Shown here one piece after another: positions 43,426 through 52,843 of a stretch of 64,000 nucleotides of DNA (position 1 is its first letter; every line of letters begins with the position of its first letter). The position numbers were made by a program, and so were the translations under genes. The stretch is taken from contig NZ_BMJV01000001.1 of the NCBI RefSeq assembly GCF_014643635.1, positions 1-64,000 of the forward strand, in the 5' to 3' direction. The notes under the pieces are model-generated. The model was not told the DNA's origin, did no database searches, and was given only the letters and a program-made list of their open reading frames with translations. Origin of the DNA: Salipiger pallidus. Its GTDB lineage: Bacteria > Pseudomonadota > Alphaproteobacteria > Rhodobacterales > Rhodobacteraceae.

Positions 43426-44466
43426 ATGCAATCCGTTAAACTCGCCGCTTCGGCAATCGCCATCGCAGCCGTGTCGGCTTCGGCCGCTGCCGCCCGTGAC
43501 AACGTTCAGGTCGCGGGTTCCTCCACCGTGCTGCCCTACGCCTCGATCGTGGCGGAAGCCTTCGGCGAGAACTTCGATTTCCCGACCCCGGTCGTGGAAT
43601 CGGGCGGCTCCTCCGCCGGCCTGTCGCGCTTCTGCGAAGGCGTGGGCGAGAACACCATCGACATCGCCAACGCATCCCGCGCCATCCGCGAGCGCGAGAT
43701 CGAAGCCTGCGCCGAAAACGGCGTGACGGACATCATCGAAACCCGCATCGGCTATGACGGCATCGTCTTCGCCAGCCAGATCGACGGCCCCGAATTCACC
43801 GCGTTCGAGCCGGCCGACTGGTTCAACGCCCTTGGCGCTCAGGTGCTTGTGGACGGCGAGATCGTCGACAACCCCCACACCAACTGGGCCGAATTCAACT
43901 CGGATCTACCGGACGTCGAGATCGCGGCCTTCATCCCGGGCACCCGCCACGGCACCCGCGAAGTCTTCGAGGAAAAGGTTCTGCTGCAGGGCTGTGAAGA
44001 CACCGGCGCCATGGAAGCTATGATCGCAGGCGGCATGTCCGAAGACGACGCCGAGGATGCCTGCATGGCAGTCCGCACCGACGGCCTGTCGGTCGACATC
44101 GACGGCGACTACACCGAGACCCTCGCACGCATCGGCTCCAACTCGGACGGCGTCGGCGTCTTCGGCCTCGCGTTCTACGAGAACAACACCGACACCCTGA
44201 AGGTCGCCACCATGTCCGGTGTCGAGCCCTCGACCGAGAGCATCGCGTCGGGTGAATACCCGGTGTCGCGCCCGCTGTTCTTCTACATCAAGAAGGCCCA
44301 CATCGGCGTCATCCCCGGCCTGAAGGAATACGCTGAGTTCTTCGTCTCCAACGAGATCGCCGGCCCGAACGGCCCGCTCGCCAACTACGGCCTCGTGTCC
44401 GATCCCGAGCTGGAAGCGACCCAGCAGAAGATCGCTGACGAAGAGACCATGGGCTCGAGCATGTAA
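43426..44466 (+). CDS. pstS: Phosphate ABC transporter substrate-binding protein PstS
   Basis: A 346-residue periplasmic protein that captures phosphate for PstCAB. It has a Sec signal (LAASAIAIAAVSASAAAARD), then VAGSSTVLPYASIVAEAF, VVESGGSSAGLSRFCEGV and IDIANASRAIRERE, the phosphate-ligating stretches of the family, and GTRHGTREVFE. The mature part has several Cys residues, likely disulfides. It is the first gene of the operon under the Pho box, with a terminator hairpin after it that should keep PstS levels above the membrane parts. The ATG at 43426 follows GACAGGAGC. Confidence 0.96.
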   Translation: MQSVKLAASAIAIAAVSASAAAARDNVQVAGSSTVLPYASIVAEAFGENFDFPTPVVESGGSSAGLSRFCEGVGENTIDIANASRAIREREIEACAENGVTDIIETRIGYDGIVFASQIDGPEFTAFEPADWFNALGAQVLVDGEIVDNPHTNWAEFNSDLPDVEIAAFIPGTRHGTREVFEEKVLLQGCEDTGAMEAMIAGGMSEDDAEDACMAVRTDGLSVDIDGDYTETLARIGSNSDGVGVFGLAFYENNTDTLKVATMSGVEPSTESIASGEYPVSRPLFFYIKKAHIGVIPGLKEYAEFFVSNEIAGPNGPLANYGLVSDPELEATQQKIADEETMGSSM

Positions 44467-44490
44467 TCTGTCCCCTCGGGGATCGATACC

Positions 44491-44523
44491 ACGGGGCGGC
44501 GGGCTTAACGCCGCCCCGTTTTC
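44491..44523 (+). terminator. Attenuating terminator between pstS and pstC
   Basis: An 11-bp stem (ACGGGGCGGCG and complement) with a 7-nt loop, followed by TTTTC, starts 25 nt after the pstS stop. Since no separate Pho box precedes pstC, it is likely to allow partial read-through. Confidence 0.85.
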
Positions 44524-44567
44524 GCCTTAGGAAGGCACTGTCGCAAAACCTGAATACCGGGGGCATC

Positions 44568-46025
44568 ATGCCGGTCACTTGGCTATTTCTCATCGTTCTG
44601 GCGATTGCGCTGGCCGGCTATTTCGCCGGCAGGGCCCGTGTCGCAAGCGCGTCCGGCGGGGACCGCCCGCATTCTCTTCCCAATTACTACGGCTGGAACG
44701 TCGCGCTCAAGGCACTGGTGCCCGCGCTTCTGGTTCTGGCCGTCTGGCTCGTCGCCCAGCCCTTCGTGGTCAGCACCACCGTCAGCGCCCAGCTGGGCGA
44801 GGGCGCCGTGCCCGAAGGCTCGACCATCGGCCTTGTCATGTCGGACGTGCGGCGGGTGGCGGACGGGCTTGATGCAGCGGTCGAGCAGGGACTGATGAGC
44901 GCCTCCGAGGCGTCCGGCCTCGATGCCGCCACGAGCAATGTCCGCGACCGCCTGGCCGAGGCCGGTGCCGCCATCGGCGGCAGCGTCAGCCCCGAGGTGT
45001 TGGCCGCCGCCCAGACCTGGCGTGCCATGACCGCGACAGGGACGCTGATGATGACCGCCGTGGTCCTCGCGCTTGCCATCGGCGGTGCTGCCTGGGGCTG
45101 GCTGCAGACCTCTGCCGAATTCCGGGCCCGCAACTCTGTCGAAGGCGCGATCCGCATCATCCTGCTGGGCGCCGCCTGCATTGCCATCCTGACCACGCTC
45201 GGGATCGTGCTTTCGCTGATCGGCAACACGATCCAGTTCTTCCGCATCTATCCCGCCTCCGAATTCTTTGGTTCGCTGACCTGGTCGCCGTCCTTTGGTG
45301 GTGGCTCGCAGCTGGGCATCTGGCCACTGCTCTGGGGCACGCTCTATATCTCGTTCATCGCGCTGCTGGTGGCGGTGCCGATCGGCCTCTTCGCCGCCGT
45401 CTACCTTTCGGAATACGCAGGGCCCAAGATGCGCGCATGGGCCAAGCCTCTGCTCGAGGTGCTCGCGGGCATCCCGACCATCGTCTACGGTCTCTTCGCG
45501 CTGCTCACCGTCGGCCCGCTGCTGCTATCAGTCTTTGGCCGTGACGGCCTGGGCTGGATGCAGGCAGGCACCGCCGTAATGACCGCCGGCCTTGTCATGG
45601 GCATCATGCTGATCCCCTTTGTCAGCTCTCTGTCGGACGACATCATCAATGCCGTGCCTCAATCCTTGCGTGACGGATCGTACGGGCTTGGTGCCACCAA
45701 GTCCGAAACCATCAAGCAAGTGATCCTGCCCGCGGCACTTCCGGGCATCGTCGGCGCGGTGCTTCTGGCTGCGTCCCGCGCCATAGGCGAGACCATGATC
45801 GTGGTGCTCGGGGCAGGGGCCGCGGCAAGGCTGTCGCTCAACCCTTTCGACGCCATGACCACCGTGACCGCCAAGATCGTCAGCCAGCTTACCGGGGACG
45901 CGGATTTTGCATCGCCGGAAGCGCTGGTGGCCTTCGCCCTTGGCATGACGCTGTTTGTCATGACCCTCGGGCTCAATGTCTTCGCGCTTTATATCGTGCG
46001 CAAATACCGGGAGCAGTACGACTGA
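44568..46025 (+). CDS. pstC: Phosphate ABC transporter permease PstC (enlarged alphaproteobacterial type)
   Basis: A 485-residue inner-membrane permease, longer than the roughly 320 residues of E. coli PstC because of an N-terminal DUF3708-type region (about 1-200) with extra membrane segments and a soluble portion. The transport core has ASEFFGSLTWSP, PIGLFAAVYLSEYAGPKMRAWAKPLLEVLAGIPTIVYG, SLRDGSYGLGATKSETIKQVILPAALPGIVGA and SRAIGETMIVVLGAGAAA. The stop TGA overlaps the pstA start by one base. Confidence 0.95.
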   Translation: MPVTWLFLIVLAIALAGYFAGRARVASASGGDRPHSLPNYYGWNVALKALVPALLVLAVWLVAQPFVVSTTVSAQLGEGAVPEGSTIGLVMSDVRRVADGLDAAVEQGLMSASEASGLDAATSNVRDRLAEAGAAIGGSVSPEVLAAAQTWRAMTATGTLMMTAVVLALAIGGAAWGWLQTSAEFRARNSVEGAIRIILLGAACIAILTTLGIVLSLIGNTIQFFRIYPASEFFGSLTWSPSFGGGSQLGIWPLLWGTLYISFIALLVAVPIGLFAAVYLSEYAGPKMRAWAKPLLEVLAGIPTIVYGLFALLTVGPLLLSVFGRDGLGWMQAGTAVMTAGLVMGIMLIPFVSSLSDDIINAVPQSLRDGSYGLGATKSETIKQVILPAALPGIVGAVLLAASRAIGETMIVVLGAGAAARLSLNPFDAMTTVTAKIVSQLTGDADFASPEALVAFALGMTLFVMTLGLNVFALYIVRKYREQYD

Positions 46026-47374
46026 TGTCCGACGCAACCTATTCCGGCGCAGGCAAGGGCCGGTCGAGCCTGACCACCGCCGACGCCCGCACCGCCAAGC
46101 GCAACGCTGCCGAAAAGCGCTTCCGCTTCTACGGACTGGCCGCCATCGGCGCGGGGATGTTTTTCCTCGTGGTGCTGCTGACCGCCATCGTGTCCAATGG
46201 CATCGGTGCTTTCCAGCAAACCTTCATCGAGGTGCCCGTGTACCTCGACGAACAGGCGCTCGACCCCAATGGCAACCGCGATCCTGCGGACATGCGCAAG
46301 GTGTCCACTTTCGGCTACAACCCGCTGATCCAGACCGCGCTTTACCAGCAGGTCCGCGACGCAGGGATCGAGACGTCCTACGAGGACGCCGGCGACATGA
46401 AGGCGCTGTTGTCCGCCTCCGCCGCCGCCGAGGTTCGCGACTGGGTGCTCGAGAACCCCGGCCGCATCGGCGACACGGTGACCTTCGAGCTGCTCGCCTC
46501 GAGCCGGGTCGATGGCTACCTCAAGGACCGCGTGAGCCGTGACAGCATCGTCAACGACCGCAACATCGATGCCGGTCACCTGGACCTGGTGGATGCGCTT
46601 CAGGCAGACGGTGCCCTGCACAAGAGCTTCAACCCCGGCTTCATCTTCGGCTCGGATGCCTCCGAAAGCCGGGCCGAGCAGGCGGGCCTTGGCGTGTCGA
46701 TGCTGGGCTCGCTGTTCATGATGCTGGTGGTGCTGGTGCTGGCGCTGCCGATCGGTGTTGCGGCTTCGATCTACCTCGAGGAATTCGCGCCCAAGAACCG
46801 CATTACCGACATCATCGAGGTAAACATCAGCAACCTTGCCGCCGTTCCCTCGATCGTATTCGGTATCTTGGGCCTTGCCGCCTTCATCCAGTTTGCGCAT
46901 CTTCCGCAATCCGCGCCGCTGGTGGGGGGGCTCGTGCTGACGCTGATGACGCTGCCGACGATCATCATCTCGACCCGCGCCTCGCTCAAGGCGGTTCCGC
47001 CGTCGATCCGCGATGCGGCCCTCGGCGTTGGCGCCTCCAAGATGCAGGCAACCTTCCACCACGTCCTGCCGCTGGCCATGCCGGGCATCCTGACCGGGAC
47101 CATCATCGGCCTTGCCCAGGCTCTTGGGGAAACCGCGCCGCTGCTGCTGATCGGCATGGTAGGCTATATCGCCACCAACTACCCCGACGGGATCGTCTCG
47201 GGCTTCATGGCGCCGAACTCGGCCATGCCCGCACAGATCTACGAATGGGCCAAGCGGGCCGACCCCGCCTACTACGAGCGCGCCTGGGGCGGGATCATCA
47301 TCCTGCTGGTGTTCCTGCTCATCATGAACGTGATCGCCGTCGTGCTCCGCCGCAAATTCGAACGCCGGTGGTGA
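46025..47374 (+). CDS. pstA: Phosphate ABC transporter permease PstA (enlarged alphaproteobacterial type)
   Basis: A 449-residue permease, against about 295 in E. coli; the additional N-terminal DUF3333-type region (about 1-200) holds one membrane helix (AAIGAGMFFLVVLLTAIVSNG) and a soluble domain. The core has VLALPIGVAASIYLEEFAPKNRITDIIEVNISNLAAVPSIVFG, SLKAVPPSIRDAALGVGASKMQATFHHVLPLAMPGIL and AQALGETAPLLLIGMVGY. It ends 3 nt before pstB. With PstC it forms the channel energised by PstB. Confidence 0.95.
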   Translation: MSDATYSGAGKGRSSLTTADARTAKRNAAEKRFRFYGLAAIGAGMFFLVVLLTAIVSNGIGAFQQTFIEVPVYLDEQALDPNGNRDPADMRKVSTFGYNPLIQTALYQQVRDAGIETSYEDAGDMKALLSASAAAEVRDWVLENPGRIGDTVTFELLASSRVDGYLKDRVSRDSIVNDRNIDAGHLDLVDALQADGALHKSFNPGFIFGSDASESRAEQAGLGVSMLGSLFMMLVVLVLALPIGVAASIYLEEFAPKNRITDIIEVNISNLAAVPSIVFGILGLAAFIQFAHLPQSAPLVGGLVLTLMTLPTIIISTRASLKAVPPSIRDAALGVGASKMQATFHHVLPLAMPGILTGTIIGLAQALGETAPLLLIGMVGYIATNYPDGIVSGFMAPNSAMPAQIYEWAKRADPAYYERAWGGIIILLVFLLIMNVIAVVLRRKFERRW

Positions 47375-47377
47375 CCC

Positions 47378-48208
47378 ATGGACGCGACCAACATAAAAAG
47401 GGATGATCCCATGTATGACGCACCGCTGAGGAAGACGGAATTGGACGTTCAACAGAACAAGATCGCAGCCCGTGACGTGCAGGTCTATTACGGTGACACG
47501 CACGCCATCAAGGACGTGTCCGTGGACATCCTCGACAAGACCGTGACGGCATTCATCGGGCCTTCGGGCTGTGGCAAGTCGACCTTCCTGCGCACGCTCA
47601 ACCGGATGAACGACACCATCGATATCTGCCGCGTCGAAGGGCAGATCAGTATCGATGGTGACGACATCTACGACAAGCGCGTCGACCCGGTGCAGCTGCG
47701 CGCCAAGGTGGGTATGGTCTTCCAAAAGCCCAACCCGTTCCCCAAGTCGATCTACGACAACGTGGCTTACGGCCCGCGCATCCACGGCCTTGCCCGCAAC
47801 AAGGCCGAGCTCGACGAGATCGTCGAAAAGGCCCTGCGCCGCGGTGCCATCTGGAACGAGGTCAAGGACCGCCTGCACGCCCCCGGCACCGGTCTTTCGG
47901 GTGGTCAGCAGCAGCGCCTGTGCATCGCCCGCGCCGTGGCGACCGAGCCCGAAGTGCTGCTGATGGACGAGCCGTGCTCGGCGCTCGACCCCATCGCCAC
48001 CGCCCAGGTCGAGGAACTCATCGACGAGCTGCGGCAGGATTACTCGGTGGTGATCGTCACCCACTCCATGCAGCAGGCGGCGCGTGTGTCCCAGAAGACC
48101 GCGTTTTTCCACCTCGGTAACCTCGTCGAATACGGCGAGACCAGCCAGATCTTCACCAACCCCGTGGACCCGCGCACGGAAAGCTACATCACCGGACGGA
48201 TCGGATAA
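47378..48208 (+). CDS. pstB: Phosphate ABC transporter ATP-binding protein PstB
   Basis: A 276-residue ATPase. It has Walker [21 protein letters not shown]-loop [25 protein letters not shown], signature [16 protein letters not shown], Walker [17 protein letters not shown] and switch His [14 protein letters not shown], all typical of PstB. The first ATG at 47378 is given; an ATG at 47411, preceded by AAGGGATG, may be the true start. It follows pstA by 3 nt and precedes phoU by 3 nt. Confidence 0.96.
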   Translation: MDATNIKRDDPMYDAPLRKTELDVQQNKIAARDVQVYYGDTHAIKDVSVDILDKTVTAFIGPSGCGKSTFLRTLNRMNDTIDICRVEGQISIDGDDIYDKRVDPVQLRAKVGMVFQKPNPFPKSIYDNVAYGPRIHGLARNKAELDEIVEKALRRGAIWNEVKDRLHAPGTGLSGGQQQRLCIARAVATEPEVLLMDEPCSALDPIATAQVEELIDELRQDYSVVIVTHSMQQAARVSQKTAFFHLGNLVEYGETSQIFTNPVDPRTESYITGRIG

Positions 48209-48211
48209 GTC

Positions 48212-48946
48212 ATGAGCGAGCTCAATCAACACATCGCCTCGGCCTTTGATCGCGACCTCGAAGGCATCCAGGCACAGATCCTCAAGATGGGCGGCCTCGT
48301 TGAGGTTGCCATCTCGGACGCTGCCAAGTCGCTGGAAACCCGCGACGAGGAGCTGGCCGAACAAGTGCGCCGTGGCGACAAGGCCATCGACGCAATGGAA
48401 GAGGCCCTCAACGAGGAAGCCGCCCGCGTCATCGCCCTGCGCGCTCCCACTGCGCGCGACCTGCGTGTCGTTCTGGCGGTGATGCGTATCTCGGGCAACC
48501 TCGAGCGGATCGGCGATCTGTCCAAGAACATGGCCAAGCGCACCGGTGTGCTCGCGCAGATGTCGCCCATCAGTGGCTCGACCGCCGCCCTGCGCCGCAT
48601 GGCGCGGGACGTGGAGATGATGCTGAAGGACGCGCTGGACGCCTACATCAAGCGTGATGCGGCTCTGGCCCAGGACGTGATCGAACGCGATGCCGAAGTG
48701 GACCAGATGTACAACACGCTGTTCCGCGAGTTCCTGACCTTCATGCTCGAAGATCCGCGCAACATTACCTCGTGCATGCACCTGCATTTCATCGCCAAGA
48801 ACATCGAACGCATGGGCGACCATGTGACCTCGATCTCCGAGCAGGTGATCTTCATGGCCACCGGTCGCAAGCCCGACGAGCCGCGGATGAAGGGGGATCG
48901 CACCTCCACCGACCCGACGCTCAGCGCCGACATCGAGGTCGAGTGA
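48212..48946 (+). CDS. phoU: Phosphate transport regulator PhoU
   Basis: A 244-residue all-helical protein with two three-helix bundles, each with the metal-binding E/DxxxD pattern (GDKAIDAMEEALNEEAARVIAL; ERDAEVDQMYNTLFREFLTFML). PhoU relays the state of the Pst transporter to PhoR and keeps the Pho regulon off when phosphate is plentiful. Here PhoR lacks membrane helices, so PhoU is likely to be the main connection between transporter and kinase. It lies 3 nt from both pstB and phoB. Confidence 0.96.
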   Translation: MSELNQHIASAFDRDLEGIQAQILKMGGLVEVAISDAAKSLETRDEELAEQVRRGDKAIDAMEEALNEEAARVIALRAPTARDLRVVLAVMRISGNLERIGDLSKNMAKRTGVLAQMSPISGSTAALRRMARDVEMMLKDALDAYIKRDAALAQDVIERDAEVDQMYNTLFREFLTFMLEDPRNITSCMHLHFIAKNIERMGDHVTSISEQVIFMATGRKPDEPRMKGDRTSTDPTLSADIEVE

Positions 48947-48949
48947 TCC

Positions 48950-49639
48950 ATGGCTGCCGATCAACCCACCGTCCTGGTGGTCGAGGACGAAGCGGCGCAG
49001 CGCGAGGTGCTGCGCTATAACCTGGAGGCCGAAGGCTTCCGCGTGGCTGCTGCCGCCAACGGCGAGGAAGCGCTTGTCCTCATGGACGAGGAAGCCCCCG
49101 ACGTCGTGGTGCTGGACTGGATGCTGCCGAACCTGTCGGGAATCGAGGTCTGCCGCCAGTTCAAGACCAAGAACGAAACCCGCGCGGTTCCGGTCATCAT
49201 GCTCTCGGCCCGCTCGGAAGAAGTGGACCGGGTGCGCGGCCTTGAAACCGGCGCCGATGACTACGTCATCAAGCCCTACAGCGTGCGCGAGCTCATGGCC
49301 CGGGTGAAGGCGCAGCTGCGCCGGGCGCGTCCTGCCGCTGCGGGGCTTCGGCTGGAGTATTCGGACATCACGCTCGATGCGGAGACCCACCGCGTGATGC
49401 GCGACGGGCAGGAGCTGAAACTTGGCCCCACCGAGTTCCGACTGCTGTCCACCTTCATGGAAAAGCCCGGTCGCGTCTGGTCGCGCGAGCAGCTCCTGGA
49501 TCGGGTCTGGGGCCGCGACATCTATGTCGACACGCGCACCGTGGACGTCCATATCGGCCGCCTGCGCAAGGCACTTGGCGTGCATGGGGGTGACGATCCG
49601 CTGCGCACCGTGCGCGGCGCGGGCTACGCGCTTGGCTGA
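48950..49639 (+). CDS. phoB: Phosphate-regulon response regulator PhoB
   Basis: A 229-residue OmpR-type regulator. The receiver domain (about 5-120) has VLVVEDEAAQRE, phosphoacceptor Asp in VVVLDWMLPNLSG, Thr/Ser switch IMLSARSEE and Lys in YVIKPYSVRELMARV. The C-terminal winged helix (about 130-228) has LKLGPTEFRLLSTFMEKPGRVWSREQLLDRVWG and VDVHIGRLRKAL. It is the last gene of the operon and probably binds the boxes at 41262 and 43314. Confidence 0.96.
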   Translation: MAADQPTVLVVEDEAAQREVLRYNLEAEGFRVAAAANGEEALVLMDEEAPDVVVLDWMLPNLSGIEVCRQFKTKNETRAVPVIMLSARSEEVDRVRGLETGADDYVIKPYSVRELMARVKAQLRRARPAAAGLRLEYSDITLDAETHRVMRDGQELKLGPTEFRLLSTFMEKPGRVWSREQLLDRVWGRDIYVDTRTVDVHIGRLRKALGVHGGDDPLRTVRGAGYALG

Positions 49640-49654
49640 CGCCTGACAATCTGC

Positions 49655-49677
49655 ACCGGGGCCGGTTCGGCCCCGGT
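49655..49677. terminator. Hairpin between phoB and the convergent HhH gene
   Basis: A 9-bp stem (ACCGGGGCC and complement) with a GGTTC loop begins 16 nt after the phoB stop. No T-run, so it is a weak terminator. Confidence 0.55.
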
Positions 49678-49721
49678 AACCTGCGCCCGGACCCGGGCGG
49701 GATGGGCAGGCGCGGGGCCTG

Positions 49722-50291
49722 TTATGCCTTTTTCTTTTTCTTCGATTTTTTCTTTTTTCCGGACGCTTCTGCGTCCTTGGCCGTCTTTGCAGACATTGCT
49801 GCCTTCTCGGCCTTCTTCGAAGCCTTCCCGGCTTTCTCTGCCTTGGCCGCCTTCTTCTTTGCCTTCTTCACGGCTTTCTTCGGCTTTTCGGCCTTCTTGG
49901 GTTTGTCAGCCTTCTTCGACGTGCCGGAGGTGTTCCGAGTTGCAGCCTTTGCCTTCTTCGCAGCTTTCTTGGCGGCCTTCTTTTTGGAAGTCTTCCGAGT
50001 CTTCTTTACCTCGTTCTTAGACGAAGCCGTGGCGACAGCTTCCGGAGTCGGAGCTTCGGGCGCTGTTTGTTCAGCTTCCATGCGCTCTTCGGCATCCGCC
50101 AGAAGTTCTGCCGCGGCTTCGATCAGCATCTGAGCGCGGATCAGCTGAACCCGGGGCAGGGCGGTCAGGTGCTCGGGCGAGGCGGAAGCAAGGGCTGCAG
50201 GGCTCTCGATGCCCATCTCGCGCATGGCCGAGGCCATGGCCGGGCCGACACCGCGGACGGAAGTCAGGTCTTTCACTTGTCTCTCCCACAT
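49722..50291 (-). CDS. Helix-hairpin-helix protein with histone-H1-like lysine/alanine-rich tail
   Basis: A 189-residue protein of two contrasting parts. Residues about 1-75 form a helix-hairpin-helix unit ([37 protein letters not shown]), a fold used for non-specific DNA binding. From about residue 93 the rest is Lys/Ala-rich with repeated KKA and [11 protein letters not shown] segments and ends [11 protein letters not shown], resembling bacterial histone H1-like and AlgP-like tails. A DNA- or RNA-compacting role is probable. The start at 50291 (MWERQV) is chosen; an ATG at 50342 is an alternative and ribosome-binding signals are weak for both. It is convergent with phoB and divergent from rpsB. 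Confidence 0.78.
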   Translation of the reverse strand: MWERQVKDLTSVRGVGPAMASAMREMGIESPAALASASPEHLTALPRVQLIRAQMLIEAAAELLADAEERMEAEQTAPEAPTPEAVATASSKNEVKKTRKTSKKKAAKKAAKKAKAATRNTSGTSKKADKPKKAEKPKKAVKKAKKKAAKAEKAGKASKKAEKAAMSAKTAKDAEASGKKKKSKKKKKA

Positions 50292-50499
50292 GATTTTCAC
50301 CAGAGTGCGCCCAAACCGGAGGATTCGTCCATACGTGTCCATGCCGGGGTTGCGCAGCCGCACGGATCGCCGTATAGGCGCGTCACGAACCCCGCAGGCG
50401 GGGTCGGGCTATTGCGGGAGACATCCGCGATACGTCCACCGGTTGCCCCATTTGGGTCAAGCCCCCGCCGAGGATATGAAACCGGAAAAGGATACGGAC

Positions 50500-51264
50500 A
50501 TGGCTCTTCCCGAGTTCTCCATGCGCCAGCTGCTTGAAGCAGGCGTGCACTTCGGCCACCAGACGCAGCGCTGGAACCCCCGCATGGGCGAGTTCATCTA
50601 CGGTGCGCGCAACGGCATCCACATCATGGACCTGACGCAGACCGTCCCGATGCTGGACGCTGCTCTGAACGCCATCCGCGAAACCGTTGCCAAGGGTGGT
50701 AGCGTTCTCTTCGTCGGCACCAAGCGCCAGGCGGCCCAGCCGATCGCGGACGCAGCCGAGAAGTGCGCACAGTTCTACATGAACCACCGCTGGCTCGGCG
50801 GCACGCTGACCAACTGGCAGACCGTTTCGCAGTCCATCAACCGCCTCAAGGCGATTGATGAGCGTCTTGAAGCAGGCGCAGAAGGCCTCACCAAGAAAGA
50901 GCGCCTGCACATGGAACGCGAGCAGTCGAAACTGCAGGCGTCGCTGGGCGGCATCCGCGAAATGGGCGGCCTGCCGGACATGCTCTTCATCATCGACGTG
51001 AAGAAAGAGCAGCTGGCCATCGCAGAAGCCAAGAAGCTGGGCATTCCGGTCGTCGCCATCGTCGACACCAACTGCTCGCCCGACGGCGTTGACTACATCA
51101 TCCCGGGCAACGACGACGCGGCACGCGCCATTGCGCTCTACTGCGACCTCGTGAGCCGCGCGGCCCTCGATGGCATGACCGGCCAGATGGAAGCTGCAGG
51201 CGTTGACCTCGGCGCGCTCGAAGACGCGCCGGCCGAGGAACTGCTCGCAGACGCGAACCAGTAA
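50500..51264 (+). CDS. rpsB: 30S ribosomal protein S2
   Basis: A 254-residue ribosomal protein: [78 protein letters not shown] and [21 protein letters not shown]2 binds late in 30S assembly together with S1. The start at 50500 follows AAGGAT; the frame upstream is non-coding leader. It pairs with tsf 193 bp downstream, the standard bacterial order. Confidence 0.98.
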   Translation: MALPEFSMRQLLEAGVHFGHQTQRWNPRMGEFIYGARNGIHIMDLTQTVPMLDAALNAIRETVAKGGSVLFVGTKRQAAQPIADAAEKCAQFYMNHRWLGGTLTNWQTVSQSINRLKAIDERLEAGAEGLTKKERLHMEREQSKLQASLGGIREMGGLPDMLFIIDVKKEQLAIAEAKKLGIPVVAIVDTNCSPDGVDYIIPGNDDAARAIALYCDLVSRAALDGMTGQMEAAGVDLGALEDAPAEELLADANQ

Positions 51265-51457
51265 GGACACTGCGCACCGCGCGGGCAGGGTGCCCGGGCG
51301 GTGCCGCCTACCGGCGGTCCGGTGCGCTGTCGCTGCCCGAACCGATCCGGCCCTGAGTTATCAGGACTGTCGCGAAAGCGTCACCCAAGCATGACATGAG
51401 CGGCATGGCCCGAGGCGAGGCCGGCCGCCGTTTACCATTCGAGAGGGAACCCACACC

Positions 51458-52339
51458 ATGGCGATCACTGCTGCACAGGTGAAAGAACTGCGCGAAATGA
51501 CCGGCGCAGGCATGATGGATGCCAAGAAGGCGCTGACCGAGACCGACGGCGACATGGAAGCCGCCGTTGACTGGCTGCGCACCAAGGGCCTCGCAAAGGC
51601 TGCCAAGAAATCGGGCCGTACCGCTGCAGAAGGCCTCGTGGCCGTGCAGGTCAACGGTGGCGTCGGCGTCGCTGTCGAGGTGAACGCAGAGACCGACTTC
51701 GTTGCCAAGAACGCCGAATTCCAGACCATGGTTTCGGATATCGCCACTGCCGCAACCGGCGTGGACAGCATCGAGGCGCTGAACGATGCAGAAATCGGCG
51801 GCAAGAAAGTTTCGGACGTCATCACCGACAAGATCGCCAAGATCGGCGAGAACATGACCCTGCGCCGGATGGCCAAGGTCGAAGGTGAAGTCGTGTCGAC
51901 CTACGTGCACAACGCAGCTGCGGACGGCCTTGGCCAGATCGGTGTGCTGGTTGCCATGAACGGCGGCAGCGAAGAATTCGGCAAGCAGGTCGCGATGCAC
52001 GTCGCAGCTGCCGATCCGCGTCCGCAGGCTCTGAACGCTGACGATCTCGATCCGGCGATCATCGAAAAGGAACGTCAGGTCCAGATCGACATCGCACGTG
52101 AATCCGGCAAGCCGGAAGCCGTGATCGAGAAGATGATCGAAGGCCGCATGAAGAAGTTCCTGGCAGAGATCACCCTGCTGAACCAGTCCTTCGTCATCAA
52201 CCCCGACCTGACCGTCGAGCAGGCCGCCAAGGAAGCCGGCGCAACCATCGTGGGCTTCGTGCGCATGCAGGTCGGTGAAGGCATCGAGAAGAAGGTCGAA
52301 GACTTCGCGGCAGAAGTTGCCAAGGCAGCTCAGGGCTGA
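51458..52339 (+). CDS. tsf: Elongation factor Ts
   Basis: The 293-residue factor recycles EF-Tu by releasing GDP. The N-terminal TDVG-like contact segment [43 protein letters not shown] and the core motif [16 protein letters not shown] are intact. The C-terminal domain ends with [30 protein letters not shown] lies upstream of the ATG. Followed by a strong terminator, so pyrH and frr, which often follow tsf, are not in this operon. Confidence 0.98.
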   Translation: MAITAAQVKELREMTGAGMMDAKKALTETDGDMEAAVDWLRTKGLAKAAKKSGRTAAEGLVAVQVNGGVGVAVEVNAETDFVAKNAEFQTMVSDIATAATGVDSIEALNDAEIGGKKVSDVITDKIAKIGENMTLRRMAKVEGEVVSTYVHNAAADGLGQIGVLVAMNGGSEEFGKQVAMHVAAADPRPQALNADDLDPAIIEKERQVQIDIARESGKPEAVIEKMIEGRMKKFLAEITLLNQSFVINPDLTVEQAAKEAGATIVGFVRMQVGEGIEKKVEDFAAEVAKAAQG

Positions 52340-52843
52340 TCGGGCCCGCCCGGGCGCTTCGTCCGGGCACCGCTGAAATGAGTAGAGCCGCCCCGTGATG
52401 GGGCGGCTCTTTTCGTATGCGGCCAACCCATGGATTGGGGATGAGGGGCAGGCCGACAGTCAGGGTGCCGAACCGGCCCGCACGAGAAATGCACGGAACC
52501 GATCCGACGTGAAAACCCAGCGCCCCCGTAATTGCGAAGGTTGGATCCTCGGGTTCCCATGGCAAAAGCCACCACTCACGGAACATATGTAGACTGACAA
52601 TTTCTGCGGCAGGTTGAAAGACAGGTATCCCTAACAGGCAGAGGTTTTCTTGCCTAAGCGTCAACTTCAGGACACAAATTGCCGAAAAATTTAATGCTCA
52701 TCTAAGAAAATCGAAAATCCTCATCGCCGGTAACATGCAATGCTTGTGCGTCCGGGAACACTCGCTGAGATCGGCCTGATCGCCACGACTCGACCGAGCG
52801 GTTCGCTTTTTCAACCATTGGTCTTCGTGGCGTCGGTTCTATC
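52340..52843. other. Intergenic region between tsf and luxR
   Basis: These 504 bp lie between convergent genes and hold the tsf terminator. From about 52590 to 52740 the sequence becomes strikingly AT-rich for this genome. I find no gene or clear promoter-terminator pair in it. Confidence 0.5.
52384..52413 (+). terminator. Intrinsic terminator after tsf
   Basis: An 11-bp stem (AGAGCCGCCCC and complement) with a GTGAT loop followed by TTTC. Confidence 0.9.

Noticed and set aside
45989-49585. A very long open frame (about 1200 codons) on the minus strand opposite pstA-phoB
   Set aside because: It is a shadow of high-GC third-codon positions in the pst genes; its translation is His/Arg/Asp-rich and matches no family, whereas the plus-strand genes are unmistakable.
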